Shown here: piece after piece, positions 53,959 through 63,720 of the stretch
Numbering within the stretch: the first letter of the stretch is position 1
Layout of the letters: each line of letters opens with the position of its first letter
NCBI GenBank assembly: GCA_044228685.1
Contig: JBGAUL010000008.1
Location: 62,001 to 126,000, forward strand
Origin: JBBATK01 sp044228685
GTDB taxonomy: Bacteria > Bacteroidota > Ignavibacteria > Kapaibacteriales > NICIL-2
DNA length: 64,000 nucleotides
Direction of reading: 5' to 3'
Program-made: the position numbers and the translations under genes
Notes under the pieces: model-generated
Told to the model about the DNA's origin: nothing
What the model saw: only the letters and a program-made list of their open reading frames with translations
Database searches by the model: none

Positions 53959-54849
53959 ATGAAATTTCGCGGAACCGCAACTGCACTCGTCACACCCTTC
54001 AACGCAGACAATTCAATCGACTTTGAAACCTTCGGTCGACTCATCGATCACCAGATAGCTGCCGGCGTCGAAGGAGTGGTTGCTTGTGGTTCAACCGGCG
54101 AATCTGCGACAATGAGTTCTGACGAACGCGAAGCCGTCATTCGCTTTACCGTCGATCGCGTCAACAAACGCATTAAGGTTATTGCCGGCACAGGTTCAAA
54201 CGATACTGCAGCAACAATTAAGGCAACACAAAAGGCAAAGTCATTAGGTGTTGATGCGGCGTTGATTGTTGGTCCCTATTACAACAAGCCAACACAATAT
54301 GGCTATTTCGAGCACTATCGATCAATTGCTGACGCAGTAGATCTTCCTTTGATTATTTACAACGTACCGGGTCGCACGGCTTCATCAATAGCACCGGAAA
54401 CTCAGTTGCGACTTGCCGAGTATTCGAAGAACTTCATCGCTACAAAAGAAGCTTCAGCTAATCTGGATCACATTCAAGAAATTATTCGCGCTGCGCCCTC
54501 GCACTTCGGAGTGCTAAGCGGTGACGACTCACTCACTTTGCCGATCGTTGCTTGTGGCGGTGTTGGTACCATAGCAGTCATATCTAATTATTACCCCAAG
54601 CGATTTAGTGATTGTGTTAGGGCTGCGCTCGCCGGCGACTTCGCCAAAGCACGTGAGTTACAGTATTCGATGCTGCCTATGATGAAATTGAACTTCATCG
54701 AATCAAATCCAATACCTGTTAAGTTCATCGTAAGTGAACTGCTCGGTAATTCCAATACGCTTCGTCTGCCACTGACGTCGATTACAGAGCAACATGCTGA
54801 GATAATTAGATCTGAAATGGCTGCTTGTCAGCTAACGGCAATCTCGTAG
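53959..54849 (+). CDS. dapA: 4-hydroxy-tetrahydrodipicolinate synthase
   Basis: 296 aa, normal length. Condenses pyruvate with aspartate semialdehyde at the entry to lysine/DAP synthesis. The TIM barrel shows GVEGVVACGSTGESATMS, GPYYNKPTQYGYFEHY (Tyr of the proton relay), IIYNVPGRTAS and the Schiff-base Lys in FIATKEASANL. Single gene; dapD lies 28 kb away. No exact promoter box or Shine-Dalgarno in front of it. Confidence 0.96.
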   Translation: MKFRGTATALVTPFNADNSIDFETFGRLIDHQIAAGVEGVVACGSTGESATMSSDEREAVIRFTVDRVNKRIKVIAGTGSNDTAATIKATQKAKSLGVDAALIVGPYYNKPTQYGYFEHYRSIADAVDLPLIIYNVPGRTASSIAPETQLRLAEYSKNFIATKEASANLDHIQEIIRAAPSHFGVLSGDDSLTLPIVACGGVGTIAVISNYYPKRFSDCVRAALAGDFAKARELQYSMLPMMKLNFIESNPIPVKFIVSELLGNSNTLRLPLTSITEQHAEIIRSEMAACQLTAIS

Positions 54850-54965
54850 GAATAGTTAGCAACGAAATGCCAAGCGGAATAGTGAGACATTCAAAACACT
54901 AGGCTGTCATCAAGCCAAAAAAGAATAGATTTCCGGAGTTCGTGAGAATACTTATCGGGGGAATT

Positions 54966-57900
54966 ATGCTCAGAGGCATTTCTATAGTAGCGTGTGTTGT
55001 ACTGTGTTGTTTGACATCGACACTGTTTGCTGCGAATAACACTGCGGTTAATACGCCACGGGCGAATGCAAGTGTCTTTGTGGCTAACAAAGGACAGTGG
55101 CCTTCACAGGTCCGCTTTCAATGTCAAACAAAAGAAGCCACTGCCTGGATCTGCGACGACGGACTGAGAATGGATTATGCAGTGCGCTTCTGCTCTACTC
55201 CTCTCTGGAAATTCAATCCCGAGGGTGAGCGCAGTCCGATTGACTCGATCCACGGTCATGTCGTCTCCATCCGCTTTACTACCTCCAACTCCCAACCCAC
55301 AACTCAAAGCACCTCGAGCACAATACAAGGTCAAAACCAACTTCCCGGCGTGCACAATTACTTCCTCGGAAATGATGCCTCAAAGTGGGCTACGAATGTT
55401 CCACTCTACGCAGAAGTTGAATCAAAGAATAACAACACAGCAATCACGACGAGATATTATGTTGAATCAAATCGACTGCGCTATGACGTTGTGCTGCAGC
55501 CAGGCGCAGACCCGCAATCCATTTCAATGCACGTTGATGGAGCAACTGCTCTTCGCGTAAACGCTCAGTACGAATTGGAAATGCAGACATCGATAGGAAC
55601 GATCGTTCAACGAAAGCTATTAGCATATCAACAAGTCGGATCGACCAGACGTGTTGTTCCATGCGCATTTAACGTTAGAGATGATGGTACCGTAGGTTTT
55701 AAACTTGGTTCGTACAACCGACGTCGTCCGCTTGTGATTGATCCCTTACTGTGGGCTACCTACATCGGCGGACAATCCATGGCTATCGGATTTACAAACA
55801 ATCATGGAACCGAAGAGTGTTTAGATGTGGCCTACGATGCGGCGGGAAATGCAGTAGTCGTGGGGACAACAGAAACGAATGACTTCCCCACGACCGTCGG
55901 TGCCTATCAACGTACGAAGCTTAATGTTGGTCCGAAGATTTCAACCAGTGACATATTCGTTGCAAAGTTCAATGCTTCAGGAAGTGCACTGACCTTTGCT
56001 ACTTATATCGGCGGAAAACTCCAAGAGATTGGACGAGCAATAGAGCTCGATGCATCGGACAACATCTACGTTTGTGGCGCTTCTGCTTCCGGAGATTTTC
56101 CTACAACATCCGGAAGCTATCGCACAACAATGTCAGGTAGTGGAGATGGTGTGATCTGCAAACTCAATCCCACGGGAACCACGCTTATGGCCTCGACCTA
56201 CATTGGTGGTGTCGAGTATGACATGCTCACCGGACTCAAGATCAGCGGCAACTATGTCTACGTGTGTGGTAATTCCTGGGGCGGTGGATATCCGGTTACG
56301 GCAAACGCATTGCAGAATTCTAACAATCTGGACTATGCCTCAGTAGTGTCGGTGATCTACACATCTCTTCAAACCCTCGACGCCTCGACCTACTTCGGAG
56401 GAATTGCTGTTCCAAACGATATGGTAATTGATGGCTCGGGCAATATGTATGTTACCGGAGTTGCATACGATTCATTGATGCCAACAACGACCAACGCTTA
56501 TAGTCGCGTTCGCAATGGTGTGTTCGGTGATGTTTTTGTGACGGTGATAAATCGCGCATGTACCACACTTCTGTACGGAACCTACTTCGGTGGCGAAGTC
56601 GAAGACATTGCCTATGGCATAGCACTCGATGCTTCGAACAACATTCTTGTATGCGGACGCACGATGTCACCTGACCTGCCAACGACCGCCGGCGCATACG
56701 ATCGCACTTACAATCGCTTGAAAGGAAGTGCTCGTACGGGAGATCCTTACGACGACATTTTCGACGGATTCGCTTTGAAGTTCAATTCGAGTTATCAATT
56801 ACAGTGGAGTACGTTTCTTGGTGGACGTGCCTCTGACTGGTTAACACATGTTGTCGCAGGAGCGAATGGAAGTTTAGTGATGTGCGGCAATTCCTATTCA
56901 CCTGACTTCCCTGCTACGTCTTGCTGCATTGACTCGACGCAGAATGGAGCGTCAGACGCGATCGTGACTATCCTTGGTCCGAATGGAAATGCAGTTCTCT
57001 ACTCGACCTTCCTTGGTGGCGGTGGAACCGAACTTGCTAACTCAATTGTTAGAATGTCGAATGGACAGTTGTATGTCTGCGGAGCTACGTACGAGCTATC
57101 GTTCCCTGTTACTCCAGGTGCTTATCAAACAACACGAAAATTGACGGATGGCTTTGTGTTAAAAATGGATCCGACCTCTGGCTTTACTGTCAATGCGGGT
57201 CTTGATCGCTTGTATTCATGCACAGGCTTCGGAAGTCCGGTGTATTTCCAGGCCGTGCCAAGTTGTGGGGTGGCTCCCTACACTTATCTCTGGACACCTG
57301 CCACAGGACTCAGTGATCCACGAAGTGATCGTCCGATAACTACCACAACACCTACCGGCATGGAATACACGGTGACAGTTACCGACGCTTCCGGTGCAGT
57401 CGCGGTCAATACCGTCTCTCTTGTTCCTATGCTTCTTCAAGTAACGCCGGGTTCAGACACCACGCTGTGTTGGGGACGGAATGCACGATTGAACACAAAG
57501 GTTAGCGGTGGAATGGGACCAAAGGTCTATTCCTGGTTCCCTGCTCGAGGACTCGATGATCCCTCTTCACCAAACCCAATGGCAAATCCTGACACAAACA
57601 TTCGATACATCCTCATCGTCACTGATACCGCGGGTTGTGCTAAAGCAGATACCATCGATGTTCGAGTGTCGCATGCCGTGATGAAGGGAAATCGCGACAC
57701 GACTTTGTGTGGCATAAAAACCGTCAAGCTTGCACCGCGCATTGAAGGTGCAATTGCTCCATTGAATTTTAAATGGACGACTGTTGGTAGTAATGTTCTG
57801 TCGACGAGCGCCACGCCCACGTTCACTGTCGATTCTACAACAACCTTCTATTTCACTGTGACGGATTCTCTGAATTGTACCGGACGAGATTCAATCACGG

Positions 57901-60281
57901 TTCGCTACAGTCCACCTTCTGCTCTGGTCCTTAAAGGTGACACGCTTGTTTGTAGAGGCAGTAGTGCCAAAGTCAATGCTACATTCACTGGTGGCTTTGC
58001 GCCATTTCGCTATCGTTGGAAACTGAGTGATACAAGCAGAACATTTGATCGATCTGATAGCATTGCCGTCGCAACGATAGTCAAGAACACGACCTTCAGC
58101 TTGAGTGTTGTTGATTCACTCGGATGCGTGACACAAAAAGACTTCGTCGTCAAAGTTGACGACGCGTCGCAACCCCGAATACTCACTGAACAAAACAAGA
58201 AGGCAATCTGCAATGGAGCATCACTGCAACTCGATGCCGGAACATTTACAGGAGCCAGCTACACTTGGAGTACAGGCGAAAAGACACAGAAAATCAAGGT
58301 GAGCAAAGAAGGCTGGTATACTGTTCGCGTTAAGAACAAAACCGGTTGTGAAGGCGTGGACTCGGTCTTCATAGCGGTTCAAAGTGCTCCTACTCCTAAA
58401 ATGTTGACGGCGAACGATACGACGATTTGCGAAGGTGGAACAGCAACTTTGCGTGTTCCGGATAACTGGAAAACATATCGTTGGAACAACGGCGCTGCAG
58501 GTCCGGTGAATGTCGTTGCAAACGAAGGAAGCTATACTGTTACAGTGACTGACAGTCTAGGATGTACCGGTTCGTCGGATACTGTGCATGTTCACATTGC
58601 TCAGATGCACGCAGTGCTGAATGGACCAAACTCCCTATGTGCCAAGACAGTCGGCGTCTTTAAAGTCGATAGCGCCAATAACTGCACCTTCCAATGGCGT
58701 GCGGTACACGGTATGAATATCGTCGGTGGACAGTCCACGAGTTCGTTGTCCGGATCGTGGGATGGCGAGGGAACGGATACAGTTTATGTGACGGTCACTG
58801 ACAACAGAACTAACTGCAGTACGATACGATCCATTATCGTAAGCATCAGCTCCACACTACGTCCACACATTCGGGCTTCGGGAAGTACTGTGTTGTGTGG
58901 CAGCTCGAGCGTTAATCTCATTGCACCTAGTGGCTATGACAAGTACACTTGGTCGAACGGTGAAACGACGCCTACAATTACTGTAACAAAGCCAGGCAAA
59001 TACTCTGTCGATGTTGTTTCCGGCGGATGTAGCGGAACAAGTGATACAATCACGGTCACGACAGCACCGCCGATCAGTGTTTCGATTCAAGGAGACTCTT
59101 TGATCTGTCGTGGTCAGACTGCTGCACTTCGTGCATCAGGTAATTTTCTGCAATACAAGTGGTCGAATGGCGACAGCGTCGCAACTACTCAAGTTCAACA
59201 AGCAGGAACTTATCGTGTCGACGTACTGGATAGCAACGGTTGCACAGCATCGTCGCTCTACACAGTCAAGTACCATTCAGGTGCTCTTCAATCAGCATCC
59301 GGATTGAACTTTGGTTCACAACTCATCAAGAAGAGCGCGCAACTACAACTTAGTTTACCAAATACGAGTCCGGAGTCGGTGCTGGTGGATAGTGTTTTCT
59401 TGCTTTCTGCAAGTCCTGAATTCCAACTTGGCTCCATTCAGCCAAGCTTGAAAGCACTCGTGAACTCAGGCAGCTCTTTGCGCGTGAACGTCCAATTCGC
59501 ACCAACACTAGAGCAGAGTTACGATGACACCTTGGTTGTCATCGTCTCACAGCCTTGTCCTGATACCCTTCGATTGCCACTCCAAGGCGTTGGTGTGGAC
59601 TATAAGCTAAAAGCGACCATTAGCATGAATCACGTCGAGGCAATCTTTGGTCAGACCGGAGTCAAACTCCCCGTCTTCTGCACCTTCGAACCAACACAGA
59701 ATTTCAGTGATGTTTCCGCAACACTAACGGTGCGATTGTTGTCGAGTCTGTTCTCGGTGCAAGGTACCTCGCGTGGTACTATAGTTTCTAATACGGTAAA
59801 CGCAGGCATTCGAACGGTTGTGATTGACCTCAGCCACATCGACGTGCGAAGTGGTGATACACTGTGTTCACTCATTGGACTTGCGCTCATCTCAAACATC
59901 CCATCAACAAACACAACACCGGAGTTGATTTGGACAGATGGAGTTGTGGCACAGACAGTAAACGTACCAGGAGATCTCTACATCAAGGGATGTGCGATTG
60001 ATTATCAAGAGATTCAACTTGGATCTGCATTCAATTTGACCCTAAGTCCGAATCCAGCCTCAGGTGAAGTACTCATTCATGTTCAGACATGGATTCGCGG
60101 CAAACACAGCGTATGCATCTACAATTCCATCGGCCAATGCATACAGCAACGTGAGTTTGTAAACACCGTAAACGCCGGCATGCACGATGCGAGCTTCAAC
60201 AATCTTGAGTCAGGTGTCTACACTGTAGTTGTTCAAACAGATGGCGGCGTGCAATCGATACCCTTGGTTGTTATTCAATAA
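54966..60281 (+). CDS. Giant T9SS-exported protein: SBBP propeller, Ig-like repeats, sorting domain
   Basis: 1,771 aa. The start at 54966 follows GGGGGAA and gives the signal peptide MLRGISIVACVVLCCLTSTL. Domain order: an N-terminal beta domain (about 25-255) typical before SBBP repeats; seven SBBP repeats (about 260-740) each ending in TYIGG, TYFGG or TFLGG, probably one seven-bladed propeller; eight Ig/PKD-like modules each opened by a Cys strand such as DTTLCWG, DTLVCRG or DTTICEGG (about 750-1430); a choice-of-anchor D module (LNFGSQLIKKSAQL); a cohesin-like module with LCSL and KGCAID cysteines; then the T9SS type A domain (SPNPASGEV ... SIPLVVIQ). Likely an adhesin or surface fibre; ligand unknown. 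Confidence 0.9.
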   Translation: MLRGISIVACVVLCCLTSTLFAANNTAVNTPRANASVFVANKGQWPSQVRFQCQTKEATAWICDDGLRMDYAVRFCSTPLWKFNPEGERSPIDSIHGHVVSIRFTTSNSQPTTQSTSSTIQGQNQLPGVHNYFLGNDASKWATNVPLYAEVESKNNNTAITTRYYVESNRLRYDVVLQPGADPQSISMHVDGATALRVNAQYELEMQTSIGTIVQRKLLAYQQVGSTRRVVPCAFNVRDDGTVGFKLGSYNRRRPLVIDPLLWATYIGGQSMAIGFTNNHGTEECLDVAYDAAGNAVVVGTTETNDFPTTVGAYQRTKLNVGPKISTSDIFVAKFNASGSALTFATYIGGKLQEIGRAIELDASDNIYVCGASASGDFPTTSGSYRTTMSGSGDGVICKLNPTGTTLMASTYIGGVEYDMLTGLKISGNYVYVCGNSWGGGYPVTANALQNSNNLDYASVVSVIYTSLQTLDASTYFGGIAVPNDMVIDGSGNMYVTGVAYDSLMPTTTNAYSRVRNGVFGDVFVTVINRACTTLLYGTYFGGEVEDIAYGIALDASNNILVCGRTMSPDLPTTAGAYDRTYNRLKGSARTGDPYDDIFDGFALKFNSSYQLQWSTFLGGRASDWLTHVVAGANGSLVMCGNSYSPDFPATSCCIDSTQNGASDAIVTILGPNGNAVLYSTFLGGGGTELANSIVRMSNGQLYVCGATYELSFPVTPGAYQTTRKLTDGFVLKMDPTSGFTVNAGLDRLYSCTGFGSPVYFQAVPSCGVAPYTYLWTPATGLSDPRSDRPITTTTPTGMEYTVTVTDASGAVAVNTVSLVPMLLQVTPGSDTTLCWGRNARLNTKVSGGMGPKVYSWFPARGLDDPSSPNPMANPDTNIRYILIVTDTAGCAKADTIDVRVSHAVMKGNRDTTLCGIKTVKLAPRIEGAIAPLNFKWTTVGSNVLSTSATPTFTVDSTTTFYFTVTDSLNCTGRDSITVRYSPPSALVLKGDTLVCRGSSAKVNATFTGGFAPFRYRWKLSDTSRTFDRSDSIAVATIVKNTTFSLSVVDSLGCVTQKDFVVKVDDASQPRILTEQNKKAICNGASLQLDAGTFTGASYTWSTGEKTQKIKVSKEGWYTVRVKNKTGCEGVDSVFIAVQSAPTPKMLTANDTTICEGGTATLRVPDNWKTYRWNNGAAGPVNVVANEGSYTVTVTDSLGCTGSSDTVHVHIAQMHAVLNGPNSLCAKTVGVFKVDSANNCTFQWRAVHGMNIVGGQSTSSLSGSWDGEGTDTVYVTVTDNRTNCSTIRSIIVSISSTLRPHIRASGSTVLCGSSSVNLIAPSGYDKYTWSNGETTPTITVTKPGKYSVDVVSGGCSGTSDTITVTTAPPISVSIQGDSLICRGQTAALRASGNFLQYKWSNGDSVATTQVQQAGTYRVDVLDSNGCTASSLYTVKYHSGALQSASGLNFGSQLIKKSAQLQLSLPNTSPESVLVDSVFLLSASPEFQLGSIQPSLKALVNSGSSLRVNVQFAPTLEQSYDDTLVVIVSQPCPDTLRLPLQGVGVDYKLKATISMNHVEAIFGQTGVKLPVFCTFEPTQNFSDVSATLTVRLLSSLFSVQGTSRGTIVSNTVNAGIRTVVIDLSHIDVRSGDTLCSLIGLALISNIPSTNTTPELIWTDGVVAQTVNVPGDLYIKGCAIDYQEIQLGSAFNLTLSPNPASGEVLIHVQTWIRGKHSVCIYNSIGQCIQQREFVNTVNAGMHDASFNNLESGVYTVVVQTDGGVQSIPLVVIQ

Positions 60282-60320
60282 ACAAATGGCATCGTTGTCC
60301 TAGGGGTCGCGAGTAAATGA

Positions 60321-60689
60321 TCAATACTCTTCGCGGATCAGAAGCAGTATGGCGTTTTGCGGAACGATGATGTACTTCTCTGTCATATACTCGATTTCGT
60401 AGGCGGCGTTTTGCAGAAAAATAGCAAGGTCGCCTACTTGAGCCTGCAATGGTATATAGCGTATCGGCTCCGTTTTTTCTTTCCAGATTTCATCTGCGTC
60501 ACTGACACTGGGAATGGGATATCCGGGTCCTACTTTAATAACATAACCCGATTGAACCTTCTCATTTTCCTTCACACCGGGAGGAAGAAACAAACCGGTC
60601 GGCGTTTGTTGCTCGTGAGATTTTGCTCGAAGCAATACTCTATCTCCAACAACAATGAAGTGATCTGTTGAATGTGTGATTTCGTCCAT
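60321..60689 (-). CDS. GroES (Cpn10)-family protein, long variant
   Basis: 122 aa against about 95 for GroES. The Cpn10 fold is recognisable: VVGDRVLLRAKSHEQQTPTG, a mobile-loop segment LFLPPGVKENEKVQSGYVIK, VGPGYPIP, and the end YIIVPQNAILLLI. About 25 extra residues (SVSDADEIWKEKTEPIRYIP) are inserted after the VGPG. No groEL is adjacent; it lies 60 bases downstream of feoB on the same strand. Probably a paralogue with its own job rather than the main co-chaperonin. Confidence 0.82.
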   Translation of the reverse strand: MDEITHSTDHFIVVGDRVLLRAKSHEQQTPTGLFLPPGVKENEKVQSGYVIKVGPGYPIPSVSDADEIWKEKTEPIRYIPLQAQVGDLAIFLQNAAYEIEYMTEKYIIVPQNAILLLIREEY

Positions 60690-60749
60690 AACTCAGATTG
60701 CAAGGTAGATAGTCTTCAACGGGCTGACTAGATTTGTTATCAACCGATA

Positions 60750-62615
60750 TCAGATGAGAGTCGCAATTGTATAGCAAAGCCAAGAACATCCGTACGCCAA
60801 AACAAAGGTGTAGGAAAAGGCAATTGCACTCCATTTCCATGATCCCGTCTCTCGGCGAATGACGGCAATTGTTGACATACATTGCAGGGCAAAAATATAA
60901 AAGGCGAGTACTGACAGCGCCGAGGCAAAGCTCATGGAATGCGATAGCGTCTCACGTAAACTCATGGAGTTTTGCTCGACATCCAAAGCGTACATCTGTC
61001 CCATAACGGACACAAATGTCTCACGCGCCGCAAAGGACCCAATCACACCGACCGTAATCTTCCAATCAAAACCTAGAGGCGCAAACATCGGTTGAATAGT
61101 CTTCCCTAACTGTCCTGCCAGCGAATTCTCAAGTTGATACTGCTGCGCCTGCAAGGCCGTCATTCCTGGCTGTGGCACTTGGTGAGGAAAGGTCGAAAGC
61201 ACCCACAACAAAATCGAAATACCAAGTATGATTGTACCGGCTGTCTTGAGAAAGTCCTGACACTTCATCCAAACGGTTATAGCAACGCTCTTCAACGATG
61301 GCAAGCGATAGGGAGGAAACTCCATGAGGAAGTGTAGCTTATCAGCACGGAATACGGTGCGACGCATCAAGAGCGCGATGAGCAATCCACTAAGCAGACC
61401 AACGAGGTAGAGTCCGGCGAGAACCAGAGACTGCAAAGGAAAAGCTCCCCAAATGATTTGTGCCGGAATGAATGCACCGATAAGCAATGTGTAGACCGGT
61501 AAACGCGCGCTACAGGTCATCAACGGCGCTACAAGTATGGTCGCCATTCTGTCCTTTTCACCGGGGATGATTCTCGCAGACAGAATTCCGGGAATCGCAC
61601 ATGCAAAGGATCCCAGCAGAGGCACAAATGAGCGTCCTTGCAATCCAAACAATCCCATCACGCGATCCACCAAGAACGCCGCGCGGGCTAGATAGCCACA
61701 GTCTTCGAGTACAGTAACAAAGACCATCAACAGAACGATCTGGGGCAAGAATATTACGACCGATCCAACACCGGCCAACACTCCCCTACAAACAAAATCT
61801 TGGAGCAGCTCATTGGGAATCAGTGCTGCGAATTCCGACTGTACTGCACTGACGCCACGTTCGATTAAACTCATGACGGGCTCAGCCCAGGAGAATATTG
61901 CCACAAAGAACAAAGCCATCACGGCAAAAAACGTCGCATATCCGGCTACCGGATGAAGTAGCCACGCATCGAGCTTGGTTGTGAGGACGTCGTGTGTTTG
62001 ATTGTTCAAGACAATGCTCGTGATATCACGGGCCCACTGAACTTGTGCTTCAATAGAGTCAAGATTCTCAATATTCTTCGGAATTCGAAACACGTTGCTC
62101 TGAGCCAAACTCTCCCGCAACTCCTCGACGCCGGTTCCCTTTGATCCAACGACGGTGAGCACATTGACGCCTAGCTTGCGTTGAAGGAGAATGTCATCTA
62201 ATACCGTTCCCTGTGCCTTGAGAGCGTCAATCATCGTCACGACGACAAGAGATGGCAGCTGGAGCTTTGCGTACTGTGCGAAGAGACTAAGGCCCTTCTC
62301 GAGATTCGTACCGTCGATGACAAATACACAGGCATCCGGACGAGCCATCTTTTTAGACTCTGCGCGCAAGACTTGCACGCTGAATTCTTCGTCGGCGGAT
62401 CGAGGCTGCAGTGAGTAGAGTCCAGGTACATCGATGAGTTCCAGACTCCGTCCTTGCGACACAACCGTTCCCCGCTTTGGTTCAACAGTTACACCCGGAA
62501 AGTTGCCAACTTTCTGACGTAATCCGGTTAAACGGTTAAAAAGCGTTGATTTGCCGCTGTTAGGTGTACCTACGAGGCTTATCGTATGAACTTCTGACGG
62601 TGAAGTAGTTGACAT
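60750..62615 (-). CDS. feoB: Ferrous iron transporter FeoB
   Basis: 621 aa. The N-terminal G domain has GTPNSGKSTLFNRLTG and DVPGLYSLQP, followed by a helical GDI-like region. The membrane part has the gate motifs, for example GCYLARAAFLVDR-like GYLARAAFLVDRVMGLFGLQ, and SFACAIPGILSARII. About 80-100 residues shorter than many FeoB proteins, mainly at the end; the C-terminus stops soon after the last helix. It imports Fe(II) across the inner membrane. It follows feoA by 33 bases, in one operon. Confidence 0.94.
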   Translation of the reverse strand: MSTTSPSEVHTISLVGTPNSGKSTLFNRLTGLRQKVGNFPGVTVEPKRGTVVSQGRSLELIDVPGLYSLQPRSADEEFSVQVLRAESKKMARPDACVFVIDGTNLEKGLSLFAQYAKLQLPSLVVVTMIDALKAQGTVLDDILLQRKLGVNVLTVVGSKGTGVEELRESLAQSNVFRIPKNIENLDSIEAQVQWARDITSIVLNNQTHDVLTTKLDAWLLHPVAGYATFFAVMALFFVAIFSWAEPVMSLIERGVSAVQSEFAALIPNELLQDFVCRGVLAGVGSVVIFLPQIVLLMVFVTVLEDCGYLARAAFLVDRVMGLFGLQGRSFVPLLGSFACAIPGILSARIIPGEKDRMATILVAPLMTCSARLPVYTLLIGAFIPAQIIWGAFPLQSLVLAGLYLVGLLSGLLIALLMRRTVFRADKLHFLMEFPPYRLPSLKSVAITVWMKCQDFLKTAGTIILGISILLWVLSTFPHQVPQPGMTALQAQQYQLENSLAGQLGKTIQPMFAPLGFDWKITVGVIGSFAARETFVSVMGQMYALDVEQNSMSLRETLSHSMSFASALSVLAFYIFALQCMSTIAVIRRETGSWKWSAIAFSYTFVLAYGCSWLCYTIATLI

Positions 62616-62648
62616 TGATGAGCAGATGTGAGATAATCGTGATCTGCG

Positions 62649-62882
62649 TCAGGCCAGAGTTTCTACCTGAATGTCAACATTGTGAAGAGGACGCATGGCG
62701 ATACGCGATTGACCAAAGCTGATTTCGATTGGTCCGCGGAGTAGAGCACGACGCACAAAGGTGAATGTCGTGCCAGGAACGAAGCCCATTTCGCACAAAC
62801 GACGCGTAAAATCGTTGTCTGTACTGTATCCGACCACCCGGGCGGTGGTACCAGCCTTCAATTCGTGTATACTCTGTACCAT
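62649..62882 (-). CDS. feoA: FeoA, ferrous iron transport accessory protein
   Basis: 77-aa SH3-like protein that works with FeoB. Family pattern: ELKAGTTARVVGYS, RRLCEMGFVPGTTFTFVRR, PIEISFGQSRIAMRP. The start at 62882 (MVQSIHEL) is chosen because an upstream in-frame ATG at 62915 would put the operator dyad and the -7 box inside the coding region. First gene of feoAB. Confidence 0.93.
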   Translation of the reverse strand: MVQSIHELKAGTTARVVGYSTDNDFTRRLCEMGFVPGTTFTFVRRALLRGPIEISFGQSRIAMRPLHNVDIQVETLA

Positions 62883-62887
62883 GTTCT

Positions 62888-62908
62888 TATTTGGATTTAT
62901 TCCAAATA
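62888..62908. promoter_or_regulatory. Putative metal-regulator operator before feoAB
   Basis: A perfect dyad: TATTTGGA, 5 bases, TCCAAATA. It overlaps the predicted -7 box and start site of feoAB and ends 6 bases before the feoA ATG. The place suits repression by an iron regulator (Fur or DtxR type). Confidence 0.65.
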
Positions 62909-62910
62909 TA
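62903..62910 (-). promoter_or_regulatory. Predicted -7 box of feoAB (TATATTTG)
   Basis: Exact TAnnTTTG; CTTG lies 21 bases upstream as a 3-of-4 match to the -33 box. The start would be near 62896, inside the dyad. Confidence 0.6.
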
Positions 62911-62992
62911 AGCATTCGTGGAGGAATTGGTCAAGAATCTCTTTGTGCTACTGAGTATTTTCGTCCTGCTCTTCATTCTAACGCGAAAAACC

Positions 62993-63712
62993 ATGGCTGA
63001 ACTCGCCGTCAATATCGATCACATTGCAACACTTCGTGAAGCGCGAGGTGGGACCGAGCCGGATCCGGTGACGGCTGCCTTGACTGCCGAACTTCATGGC
63101 GCGGTGGGCATCGTTTGTCATTTGCGAGAGGATCGTCGTCACGTCAACGACCGTGACCTCCGTCTGCTTCGTGAAGTCGTTCAAACCAAGCTCGACTTGG
63201 AAATGGCGGCTAGTGATGAGATCATTGCAATTGCATTGGAGACGCTTCCGGACTTAGTGACGATAGTCCCTGAGAAACGTGAAGAGTTAACTACTGAAGG
63301 TGGTTTGAATGTAGCAGCAGATCCAGATCGCTATGCCGACTTGGTTGATCGTATGCATCAAGCCGGTATCGAGGTCAGTTTCTTCGTAGATCCAACGGTT
63401 GAGCAATTGGATGCAGTCTTACAAACCGGTGCTGAGATTGTTGAGTTACACACGGGTGGCTACGCAAATGCGCGCAATGCTGAGGATATCGAAAGGACTT
63501 TGATTGAGATAGTGAGGGCGGCAAACTATGCCCATGCAGAAGGACTACGCGTTACTGCCGGACACGGATTGAACTATGTGAACATTAGTCCAATCGTAAG
63601 TATTCCTTCAATCGTTGAAGTGAGTATAGGTCACGCTCTGATGGCGCGTGCGATGATGGTCGGATTACCTACCGCAGTTCGAGACATGGTCGAACTTGTT
63701 CACCGCGCATAA
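62993..63712 (+). CDS. pdxJ: Pyridoxine 5'-phosphate synthase
   Basis: 239 aa. Last step of the DXP-dependent vitamin B6 route: joins 1-deoxyxylulose 5-phosphate with 3-amino-2-oxopropyl phosphate. Family motifs: ELAVNIDHIATLREARGG, HLREDRRHVNDRD, VTIVPEKREELTTEGGLN, VELHTGGYANA and GHGLNYVNISPI. The start at 62993 is the family start; upstream in-frame codons to 62918 belong to the feo promoter region. Divergent from feoAB. Confidence 0.96.
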   Translation: MAELAVNIDHIATLREARGGTEPDPVTAALTAELHGAVGIVCHLREDRRHVNDRDLRLLREVVQTKLDLEMAASDEIIAIALETLPDLVTIVPEKREELTTEGGLNVAADPDRYADLVDRMHQAGIEVSFFVDPTVEQLDAVLQTGAEIVELHTGGYANARNAEDIERTLIEIVRAANYAHAEGLRVTAGHGLNYVNISPIVSIPSIVEVSIGHALMARAMMVGLPTAVRDMVELVHRA

Positions 63713-63720
63713 AGCAGAGC

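Noticed and set aside
62883..62915. Longer feoA start at 62915
   Set aside because: Would place the dyad operator and -7 box within the coding region; the family start is MVQSIHEL-like.
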